The notes beneath the pieces were generated by a model. That model was not told the DNA's origin. It ran no database searches and saw only the letters and a list, made by a program, of their open reading frames with translations. 64,000 bases of DNA from Geobacter sp. (GTDB lineage Bacteria; Desulfobacterota; Desulfuromonadia; Geobacterales; Pseudopelobacteraceae): positions 248,001 through 312,000 of the forward strand of contig WKKS01000003.1 in NCBI GenBank assembly GCA_009684515.1. The letters are read 5' to 3'. This document shows positions 45,082 to 51,911 of this stretch, in pieces. The translations under genes were made by a program, and so were the position numbers. The stretch's first letter is position 1. Each line of letters begins with the position of its first letter.

Positions 45082-46416
45082 TTACACTTCCTTGATCGCC
45101 TTGTTCGCTGCAATGAGGAGCGGATCCCAGACCGGCGCATAGAGCGGCGAATAGCTCAAATCTAGTTCGGCAAGCTCAAAGACAGTCATCCGTTTGTAAA
45201 TCGCCGTAGCAAGGACATCGAGCCGTTTTGCCACCACGTCCTGCCCGATCATCTGGCCGCCCAGCAGCAGCCCGGTTTTCTTCTCGAACATGAGCACGAT
45301 TCGCATGGTGCCGCCTCCCGGGAAGGCGCCCCTGGTCGGAGTGTCCACGTAGGATTTTACGTAGTGTGTGCCGATCTCCTGGAGTTGACGCTCACTGAGA
45401 CCGGTCGTGGCCACTGTCAGGTCGAAGAACTTGAACACCGCTGTCTGATCGATGCCGTAAAACTCCTTCATGGCATTGCTGTTGACGATATTGCTGCCGA
45501 CCAGCCGCCCCTGCTTGTTGGCGGCCGGGCCGAGCGGCATGTAGCCGTTTCGGCCGAGTTGGCGGACGTAGTGCTCGGCGCAGTCGCCGGCAGCAAAGAC
45601 ATCCGCAAGGTTCGTACGCAAAAAACGGTCGACCTTTACCGCACCGCCAACCCCCAACTCACCACCGGCGGCCGAGAAGAGTGCCGTATTCGGCCTTACA
45701 CCGATCGAGACAACCACCATGTCCCCTTCGAAATCTCCGGTTGCGGTCCGGACTACACTCCCTTTCTTCTCGATGATGTCAACGTTGGTATGGAGTTGAA
45801 TTCCCTTTTCCCCAATCTTCTCCAGCATCCTGGAGCGGATCTCTTCGGCAAAGGAGGGCAGGATTGTAGCTGCTTTCTCAAGGATGATCGGAGTGACCTT
45901 CATGTTGTAGAGGACATCAACCAGCTCAAGATTGGTATAACCGGAGCCTATCAGGATGGCATTGGCGGGGGATTTTTCGTAGATGATGTTTTTGACCAGC
46001 CGCGTGTCGTCTAATGTCTTGAAATAGAAGACATCAGCTTCATCGAATCCGGGAAGATTCAATCTGTTCGGTTGATTGCCGGTGGCATACACGAGGTAGT
46101 CGTAGTTTTCCTTATATTCCCGCGAATGTTCACGGTCAATGACCGTCACTTCTTTCCGCGCAGGATCAATCTTTACGGCTTCATGGTGTTGCCGGTAATC
46201 GATGCCGCGTTCATTTCTAATTGCAGCAAGACTGAGCGCATAAAGATCCTCAACCGGTTTATCCTTGTAAAACAGGTTGTAGGGCATGCCGCAGGCGGCG
46301 TAGGAAACATCGCCTGACTTTTCCAGGACGATCACCTGCGCATTATGGTCTTCACGCCTGATCTGGCTGGCGGCAGACAGGCCGCCGGCTATTCCGCCAA
46401 TAATCACTGTTTTCAT
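45082..46416 (-). CDS. CoA-disulfide reductase / NADH oxidase-like flavoprotein
   Basis: The ATG at 46416 (MKTVIIGGIAGGLSAA) has GGGGG seven bases upstream, and the frame above it lacks family features. The 444-residue protein has the FAD site, the single redox Cys of CoA-disulfide reductases and NADH oxidases in SYAACGMPYNLFY, the NAD site AILIGSGYTNLEL, and the second FAD block NLADVFAAGDCAEH. The C-terminal dimerisation domain (GGQMIGQDVVAKRLDVLATA) carries a Tyr seen in CoADR (LDLSYSPLYAPVWDP). It may reduce CoA disulfides, peroxide, oxygen or polysulfide. Confidence 0.88.
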   Translation of the reverse strand: MKTVIIGGIAGGLSAASQIRREDHNAQVIVLEKSGDVSYAACGMPYNLFYKDKPVEDLYALSLAAIRNERGIDYRQHHEAVKIDPARKEVTVIDREHSREYKENYDYLVYATGNQPNRLNLPGFDEADVFYFKTLDDTRLVKNIIYEKSPANAILIGSGYTNLELVDVLYNMKVTPIILEKAATILPSFAEEIRSRMLEKIGEKGIQLHTNVDIIEKKGSVVRTATGDFEGDMVVVSIGVRPNTALFSAAGGELGVGGAVKVDRFLRTNLADVFAAGDCAEHYVRQLGRNGYMPLGPAANKQGRLVGSNIVNSNAMKEFYGIDQTAVFKFFDLTVATTGLSERQLQEIGTHYVKSYVDTPTRGAFPGGGTMRIVLMFEKKTGLLLGGQMIGQDVVAKRLDVLATAIYKRMTVFELAELDLSYSPLYAPVWDPLLIAANKAIKEV

Positions 46417-46506
46417 CAGATTACCCCCAGATTTTTTTTTGCCGACGCCCGCACTGCCCGCCATAGTCATGCCGATTGAGAACCGATTATCAGAGGGTTA
46501 TTAAAT

Positions 46507-47232
46507 TCAGCATTTGTGCAGGCACGCCGTTCGCACAACTTCAACCATCCGGCCTACCAGTTCAGAATGACTCTGCACGTGAAAAACATAACGGGGTACG
46601 TTATGATTGAGTGTCCTGGCCATGAACGGTTCGCCCCAAAAGCTCAACAGACATTCAGTTTTGCCCGCCTTGTCAAGATCGGAGATGATTGCTGAAACCC
46701 CTCCCGAGATCGAGGTCCAAATAGTCTCCCGAACTTTACTTTGACTTGCACAGCGCTTTATTTTGGGTACAACTTCGCTCTCCCACATCTCCCGGTCACT
46801 GCTGTCGAGAATAAACTGGATCGACTTTACCGCCGGGTTTTCGATAGCGGTTTTGAGCAGAGAATCAAATAACTCCTGCCGCTTGAACATGACGGGGCAT
46901 ACGTGAAACCACAGCATGTCGTTGTGTGCCCGCCTGGAAAAATCTTCCATTGTCTGACGAATGCATAATGGCCCGACCAACACCGCATCCGGTGGGCTCA
47001 GCTGAGACAGTATATCCTTGACCGTTACTTCGGTCCTGTGCAGAGATTCTTCGATATGCTCGGATTGCCGCTCACGACGCAAATCGCGCAGGAATAACAA
47101 TGCAATGAGAACAACGGCGATCATTAACAGTACTTCCGCTTCAACCAGGTGCAGCATGTGCATGACAATGGCCGCAACCGCCGCAATAATCCCGGCAATT
47201 GCATCCCAATCATATTTCAGAATCCTTTTCAT
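46507..47232 (-). CDS. Membrane-anchored protein of unknown function
   Basis: The ATG at 47232 follows CAAGGGA. The 241-residue protein has two close transmembrane helices (about 13-26 and 32-48), then a cytoplasmic domain of about 190 residues beginning RDLRRERQSEHIEESLHRTE. Its core (DAVLVGPLCIRQTMEDFSRRA, WFHVCPVMFKRQELFDSLL, VKSIQFILDSSDREMW, RYVFHVQSHSELVGRMVEV) alternates strand and helix, weakly like phospholipase-D-fold domains without the HKD motif. Neighbours are a CoADR-like enzyme and RIC. Not recognised. Confidence 0.6.
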   Translation of the reverse strand: MKRILKYDWDAIAGIIAAVAAIVMHMLHLVEAEVLLMIAVVLIALLFLRDLRRERQSEHIEESLHRTEVTVKDILSQLSPPDAVLVGPLCIRQTMEDFSRRAHNDMLWFHVCPVMFKRQELFDSLLKTAIENPAVKSIQFILDSSDREMWESEVVPKIKRCASQSKVRETIWTSISGGVSAIISDLDKAGKTECLLSFWGEPFMARTLNHNVPRYVFHVQSHSELVGRMVEVVRTACLHKC

Positions 47233-47318
47233 AATTTTCCCTTGCAAACATTTTCTCTGAAAATTCGCTCAACCAGGCATATGCAGCATGGCCGGGATTT
47301 CCTGATTTCGACAGGTTC

Positions 47319-48032
47319 TTATAGTTGTGACGCCTTTGGGAAAAGGATGTTGTTCTCCAGGTGTACGTGTTTGTGCAGGTCATCCTCGAACTCTTTGAGC
47401 TTCTGGTAGGTGAGCATGAAGGTGTTGCAGACATCGCCCGGTACTGCATACTCCTTTGAAAGGTGCCGGATCTCGTGGATTGCGTCTCCGATCTCCTCGT
47501 GTTCGCGATGGAGTCTTAGGAGGGATGCCTGGATAGCTGCCCGATCCTTGTCATCCGGCGTAGTGCCTGCAATTCTGGCCGCATCGGCTCGTTTGAGAGC
47601 CGGGAAGAACACCTCCTCTTCCTCCTTCAGATGGTCAGTCATATCAGTGGCTATCTTGTCAAAGATGGCGGCGATCCGGACCACTTCGGGATGGTGTACT
47701 CCATGGACGTCGGCTATTTTCCTGGCATAGGCGGCGATCTGCCCGTCATTCTCCTTGAGATAGACATGGTGGGTGTTAACGATATAGTCGGCGAGAAACG
47801 GCAATGTCCAGGAAGAATAATTCTGGCTCCGGTCAGCGGTTTCACTTTGCACTGCCTCCAGCTCCCTTGACAGTAGGACAGGATCGAGCCCTTTTTCTGC
47901 ACAGATTGTTTCGAGAGCAATTTTTCCGCCACAGCAAAAATCAATCCCGTGGTGTTCGAAGACCTTGGCGGTTCTGAAATCGGCGGCGACAATCTCACCG
48001 ATAGTTTTGTTACCTGTCATCGATTCTTGCAT
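47319..48032 (-). CDS. Iron-sulfur cluster repair di-iron protein (RIC/ScdA/YtfE)
   Basis: This 237-residue protein has the N-terminal DUF542 domain with the vicinal Cys pair (HHGIDFCCGGKIALETIC) and a hemerythrin-like di-iron domain with His/Glu ligands in NTHHVYLKEN, VHGVHHPEV, DHLKEEEEVFFP, LHREHEEIG and HVHLENNILFP. It repairs Fe-S clusters damaged by nitric oxide or oxidants. GGAGGAG precedes the ATG at 48032. Confidence 0.93.
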   Translation of the reverse strand: MQESMTGNKTIGEIVAADFRTAKVFEHHGIDFCCGGKIALETICAEKGLDPVLLSRELEAVQSETADRSQNYSSWTLPFLADYIVNTHHVYLKENDGQIAAYARKIADVHGVHHPEVVRIAAIFDKIATDMTDHLKEEEEVFFPALKRADAARIAGTTPDDKDRAAIQASLLRLHREHEEIGDAIHEIRHLSKEYAVPGDVCNTFMLTYQKLKEFEDDLHKHVHLENNILFPKASQL

Positions 48033-48098
48033 TGACTACTCCTCCAGAGGGTGCCTTTCATTGGCGACTACCCTGATTAATTGATATCGTCAAACTGT

Positions 48099-48323
48099 TC
48101 ACACTGCTTGCTTGGGTAGATACGTCATAAATTCCTTTAGTCTGTTCAGCGCCCCTTCAATTTCGGCGAGATCTGCTTCCAACTGCATCAGATCACTCGT
48201 ATCCAATTGAGGTGCGAACTCCTGAATTATGGCAATCTGCTCCGACAGCACGTCATTTGTTCTGAAATGTTCCTCTGACAAACATAAATGCGGGTGATTG
48301 TTTGACTGCTCAGAATCTTTCAT
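48099..48323 (-). CDS. Small acidic protein of unknown function
   Basis: A 74-residue protein with a good ribosome site (AAAGGAGCTAGT before ATG). The N-terminus is polar (MKDSEQSNNHPHLCLSEEHF), and residues 30-66 are a probable coiled helix (LEADLAEIEGALNRLKEFM). It lies 66 bp upstream of the RIC gene on the same strand and may be co-transcribed with it. Not recognised. Confidence 0.55.
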   Translation of the reverse strand: MKDSEQSNNHPHLCLSEEHFRTNDVLSEQIAIIQEFAPQLDTSDLMQLEADLAEIEGALNRLKEFMTYLPKQAV

Positions 48324-48750
48324 ACTAGCTCCTTTGAATTTTCACGAATTCTTTTAGTTACTTAAACCTCGTTTGAAAGTGTGCGCTCACCTCAGACTAT
48401 CACAAAAAATAACCGGTGCAAGCGGATTTGACCGGTTTTAGATGTTTGAACATTAACGGCGGAGCCATGCCACCGTGGCTCTGTTGGCTTAACGAAAGCC
48501 TTCCAGCACATTCTTGCTGACACAGGAACGCTCTCTTGCAGTTCACAGCTTTTTGGGCGTTTCGGCACTGATTTAGCCGGGATTGTTGGTCATTGTAGAA
48601 TTCAATGTGTCGATGACAATAAGCTCCATCACCCGGTTCAACAACTCATGCTGTTTTCTATGTCATCTGTTTGAAACATCGAGCGTGCAAAATAGACACT
48701 GTACTGCCTGACACAAACCATAATATCCCATCACTACATTACCTCAAGAC
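48324..48750. other. Intergenic region without a convincing gene
   Basis: The left part should carry the promoter of the small gene ending at 48323. Between about 48405 and 48640 an open stretch of some 80 minus-strand codons contains HIEFYNDQQ, faintly like the tail of an IS3-type transposase, but it has no start, no partner frame and no inverted ends. Nothing else is seen. Confidence 0.4.
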
Positions 48751-48866
48751 GAAGGGGTATAACCGCAGTTATAGTTATAACTGCGGTTATGACCTCCCAA
48801 CAGTTCGATTTCTTTGTATAAATCCCGAAATTTATTGGCGCTCGCAAACTTCAGTTATACCCCTTC
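48751..48866. repeat. 116-bp segment with inverted ends and an internal 32-nt palindrome
   Basis: The ends GAAGGGGTATAAC (48751-48763) and GTTATACCCCTTC (48854-48866) are exact inverted copies; extended to 19 bp they match at 17. Inside the left end is a near-perfect palindrome at 48759-48790: ATAACCGCAGTTATA, GT, then its exact complement. The word ATAACYGMAG therefore occurs three times (48759-48768 plus, 48781-48790 minus, 48849-48858 minus). The segment is centred about 130 bp upstream of the sigma-54 promoter at 48937, where activator binding sites are normally found. It could instead be a small mobile-element remnant; no target duplication is visible. Confidence 0.7.
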
Positions 48867-48936
48867 AATGCCATATAACAACTACAATCCAGTATTTCAG
48901 TAGTAATTACAGGTGGTTTGATATCGTATACATATT

Positions 48937-48952
48937 TGGCACTCCGGTTGCT
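48937..48952 (+). promoter_or_regulatory. Sigma-54 (RpoN) promoter of the dctA operon
   Basis: TGGCAC (48937-48942), five bases, then TTGCT (48948-48952) reproduces the -24/-12 consensus TGGCAC-N5-TTGCW with the exact GG-N10-GC spacing. The predicted transcript begins near 48963. Downstream are the DUF551 gene, dctA and a small gene, ending at the terminator at 50941-50969. C4-dicarboxylate carriers are classic sigma-54 targets. Confidence 0.85.
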
Positions 48953-48966
48953 AATATATCGTTCTA

Positions 48967-49008
48967 AAACCGCGATGTTCTTTTACAGGCTCAGCAAAGC
49001 CGCGGTTT
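48967..49008 (+). promoter_or_regulatory. 5' leader hairpin of the dctA transcript
   Basis: AAACCGCG (48967-48974) and CGCGGTTT (49001-49008) can form an 8-bp stem with a 26-nt loop, starting only a few bases after the predicted sigma-54 start site. It may stabilise the 5' end or form part of a regulatory leader. The ribosome site AAGGAGG at 49033-49039 lies outside it. Confidence 0.45.
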
Positions 49009-49049
49009 CAACCGGATATGTCGTTACCCGATAAGGAGGTAAATCAAGG

Positions 49050-49250
49050 ATGGAATGGATCGACGCGAAAGTCAAACTGCCGAATGATAGCGAAAGAGTG
49101 CTGCTCTACACCCCGTATCAGATTTTCGGTGAGGATTATTCCTGTGTTGGCAACAAGGATAGCATTGCCGCCTGCACAACCAGGATCAACAAAAGGACTG
49201 TGCAGGTATTCACCCACTGGATGCCGCTCCCGGAAAAGCCTGGTCGATGA
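49050..49250 (+). CDS. DUF551-like small protein
   Basis: A 66-residue protein with a strong ribosome site (AAGGAGG, 10 bp spacing). EWIDAKVKLPNDSERVLLYT at the start and VQVFTHWMPLPEKPGR at the end match the DUF551 pattern of a W..xxLP opening and an H/Y-W-M-P-L-P closing. The family is mostly known from phages and accessory DNA and has no assigned function. Here it is the first gene after the sigma-54 promoter, 106 bp before dctA. Confidence 0.7.
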   Translation: MEWIDAKVKLPNDSERVLLYTPYQIFGEDYSCVGNKDSIAACTTRINKRTVQVFTHWMPLPEKPGR

Positions 49251-49356
49251 CACATTTTGATACAAAACAAAACACAATGAGACACAAATATTCAATCTGA
49301 TACATATCAAGAGTACCCGGAAACTAAATTTTCATAACAAGAAAAGGAGCCATTAC

Positions 49357-50673
49357 ATGAACGGGAAAAAGTTTTACCAGCATTTGTATTTTCAGGTGTT
49401 GACCGCAATCAGCATCGGAATCTGCCTCGGACATTTCTATCCTGAAACCGGCGCGGATATGAAACCGCTGGGCGACGGCTTCATCAAGCTGATCAAGATG
49501 ATCATCACGCCGGTTATCTTCTGTACCGTCGTAACCGGTATTGCCGGGATGGAGGATATGAAAAAGGTTGGCCGGGTCGGCGCCAAGGCACTGCTTTATT
49601 TCGAGGTTGTCTCGACCCTGGCTCTGGGTATCGGTCTGCTGATAGTCAGCGTCATCCAGCCGGGTGTCGGCATGAACGCCGACGTCACCAAACTGGACAC
49701 CAAGGCGCTGGCAACCTACACCGCCAAGGCGCAATCGCACAGCACTGTTGATTTCCTGATGAATATCATCCCTTCCAGCGTGGTGGATGCCTTTGCCAAA
49801 GGTGACATTCTGCAGGTGTTGCTCTTTGCGATTCTGTTCGGTTTTGCTCTTTCCATGCTCGGCAAGCGCGGCAAAGTCGTCTTTAAATTTATTGACGATG
49901 TGTCGCACGTCCTGTTCGGCATCGTGGGCGTAATCATGAAACTAGCCCCGATCGGCGCATTCGGCGCCATGGCCTTCACCATCGGTAAATTCGGGCTTGG
50001 CTCACTGACCAAACTGGGCATGTTGATGGGGAGCTTTTACCTGACATGCTTGTTGTTCATCTTTGTCGTGCTTGGCACAATTGCCAAATTGTGCGGTTTC
50101 AGCATCTTCAAATTCATCAGGTACATCAAGGAAGAGCTGCTGATCGTACTGGGCACTTCCTCTTCCGAATCGGTGCTGCCGCGCATGATGGCCAAGTTGG
50201 AAAACCTGGGGTGCACCAAATCGGTAGTCGGCCTGGTGATCCCGACCGGATATTCGTTCAACCTGGACGGCACATCCATCTACCTGACCATGGCGGCCGT
50301 ATTTGTAGCCCAGGCAACCAACACTCCTCTAACCTGGACCCAGACCTTCACCATCCTGGGAGTGTTGATGTTAACCTCAAAAGGCGCAGCCGGCGTAACC
50401 GGCAGCGGTTTCATCACCCTGGCAGCCACCTTTGCCGCCATCCCAACCATTCCGGTCGCTGGTCTGGCACTGATTCTGGGAATCGACCGTTTCATGTCCG
50501 AGGCACGCGCCCTGACCAACCTGGTAGGCAATGGCGTGGCGACTGTTGTTATCTCCCGCTGGGAGAATGAACTGGATATGGGAAAAATGGCGCGGATGCT
50601 GAATAACGAAACTGATCTGGAAGCGGAAGAACCAGAGTTCTTACTGGATGCGGAACCGGTCCCGGCCGATTAA
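49357..50673 (+). CDS. dctA: C4-dicarboxylate / cation symporter (DctA type, DAACS family)
   Basis: This 438-residue carrier has [20 protein letters not shown] and [19 protein letters not shown] near the N-terminus, the Ser-rich hairpin [20 protein letters not shown], the N-x-D-G-T helix ([20 protein letters not shown]) and [18 protein letters not shown] at the C-terminus. These agree with DctA of the glutamate/dicarboxylate family, importing succinate, fumarate and malate. AAGGAG precedes the ATG. It lies in the sigma-54 transcript between two small genes. Confidence 0.9.
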   Translation: MNGKKFYQHLYFQVLTAISIGICLGHFYPETGADMKPLGDGFIKLIKMIITPVIFCTVVTGIAGMEDMKKVGRVGAKALLYFEVVSTLALGIGLLIVSVIQPGVGMNADVTKLDTKALATYTAKAQSHSTVDFLMNIIPSSVVDAFAKGDILQVLLFAILFGFALSMLGKRGKVVFKFIDDVSHVLFGIVGVIMKLAPIGAFGAMAFTIGKFGLGSLTKLGMLMGSFYLTCLLFIFVVLGTIAKLCGFSIFKFIRYIKEELLIVLGTSSSESVLPRMMAKLENLGCTKSVVGLVIPTGYSFNLDGTSIYLTMAAVFVAQATNTPLTWTQTFTILGVLMLTSKGAAGVTGSGFITLAATFAAIPTIPVAGLALILGIDRFMSEARALTNLVGNGVATVVISRWENELDMGKMARMLNNETDLEAEEPEFLLDAEPVPAD

Positions 50674-50696
50674 GCCACATTTCAAGGAAGGGAAAT

Positions 50697-50885
50697 ATGT
50701 CAAACTACAAGAACAATCCACGTTACAACGTTATCTCTCTCAGAGTTACCGATCAGGAGAAAGCGGCTATAGCTGAAGTATCAAGAATCACACATAAAAC
50801 GGTTTCGCAGATCATGCTGGAAGCTATCAATGACTACTCCAGGGATATGAGCATGATGGCAGCCGAACGAAGATACTCCATCTGA
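50697..50885 (+). CDS. Small ribbon-helix-helix-like protein
   Basis: A 62-residue protein starting 23 bp after dctA, with AAGGAAGGGAA before the ATG. A basic strand (YNVISLRVTDQEKAAI) is followed by two helices (AAIAEVSRITHKTVSQIMLEAI), the layout of MetJ/Arc-type DNA-binding dimers. The position inside the dctA transcript suggests feedback on its expression, but the family is not firmly recognised. Confidence 0.6.
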   Translation: MSNYKNNPRYNVISLRVTDQEKAAIAEVSRITHKTVSQIMLEAINDYSRDMSMMAAERRYSI

Positions 50886-50940
50886 AACCGTTGTTACAAT
50901 TTGCTGGACGAGCACATACTGCCATTTGTGCTCCTTTCGA

Positions 50941-50969
50941 ACCGGGAGAGAAATCTCCCGGTTTTTTTC
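50941..50969 (+). terminator. Intrinsic terminator closing the dctA operon
   Basis: ACCGGGAGA / TCTCCCGGT forms a 9-bp stem with a GAAA tetraloop, followed directly by a run of seven T. It is 55 bp after the ribbon-helix-helix-like gene. Confidence 0.95.
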
Positions 50970-51057
50970 TTTGGCTATCCTTAAATTTAATCTGTTGGAA
51001 AAGTACCGGCCACCTAGTAAGATGGCAAATCAAATCTTATCTGAAGGGATTTACACA

Positions 51058-51849
51058 ATGTCCGCATGGTTGCTGTATCTTGCTTTGGGAGCGTTTGCAG
51101 GCGTATTGGCCGGACTGCTGGGGGTTGGCGGCGGGATCGTGATCGTGCCGATACTGACCTTCATCTTTACTGCCCAGAGTCTGCCGGCTGAACATATACT
51201 CCATCTGGCGCTCGGCACGTCCCTGGCCAGCATCATGTTCACATCCGTCTCCAGCCTGCGCGCCCACCATGCCAGAGGAGCGGTTGACTGGCAGGTCGTG
51301 CGGCGGATTACCCCCGGAATCCTGGCCGGCACCTTTTTCGGCTCCTGGGTGGCAGCCCAGCTATCCACCCGATTCCTCAAGACCTTTTTTGTTATCTTCC
51401 TGTATTACGTAGCCCTGCAGATGCTGCTCAACATTCGACCCAAACCGCACCGGCAACTGCCCGGAAGCACGGCCATGTTCGGTGTCGGGGGGGTAATCGG
51501 CGGCGTATCCAGCCTGGTCGGTATCGGGGGCGGCAGCATGTCTGTGCCGTTTCTGATCTGGTGCAATGCTGCAATGCATAGTGCCATCGGAACCTCGTCG
51601 GCCATCGGTTTTCCGATTGCGCTGGCAGGTGCTGCCGGTTATCTGCTGAATGGGTTGTCCGTCACCCTCCCACCTTACACCCTCGGCTATATCTACCTGC
51701 CGGCCCTGATCGGAGTCGCTGCGGCCAGCATCGTCACCGCTCCGCTGGGTGCCAGACTTGCCCATAGTCTGCCGATCAGCGGCCTCAAGAAAATCTTCGC
51801 CCTGCTCCTGATCGTGATGGGGACAAAAATGATGTTGAGCCTGTTTTAA
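51058..51849 (+). CDS. TauE/SafE family sulfite/organic-anion exporter
   Basis: The ATG at 51058 follows GAAGGGA; the frame from 50926 would cross the terminator. The 263-residue protein has about seven transmembrane helices and the two duplicated Gly-rich halves of the family: GAFAGVLAGLLGVGGGIVIVP and GGVIGGVSSLVGIGGGSMSVP. Members move sulfite, sulfoacetate or related anions. It stands alone. Confidence 0.9.
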   Translation: MSAWLLYLALGAFAGVLAGLLGVGGGIVIVPILTFIFTAQSLPAEHILHLALGTSLASIMFTSVSSLRAHHARGAVDWQVVRRITPGILAGTFFGSWVAAQLSTRFLKTFFVIFLYYVALQMLLNIRPKPHRQLPGSTAMFGVGGVIGGVSSLVGIGGGSMSVPFLIWCNAAMHSAIGTSSAIGFPIALAGAAGYLLNGLSVTLPPYTLGYIYLPALIGVAAASIVTAPLGARLAHSLPISGLKKIFALLLIVMGTKMMLSLF

Positions 51850-51911
51850 CGATCGAATCCATTGGTGCTGGCCGGACAGGTTGTAGGGATGTGTAAACTG
51901 ACTTTATATGC

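Noticed and set aside
48405-48640. Open minus-strand stretch with HIEFYNDQQ resembling an IS3-type transposase tail
   Set aside because: The similarity is a few residues, with no start, no DDE residues and no inverted ends. It is not enough to call an insertion sequence remnant.
48937-48952. Reading the dctA promoter as sigma-70
   Set aside because: No TTGACA/TATAAT pair at suitable spacing, whereas the -24/-12 match is exact.
48671-48967. 98-codon open frame on the plus strand
   Set aside because: It runs through the palindrome and the sigma-54 promoter, lacks a ribosome site, and its length is expected by chance in this AT-rich stretch.
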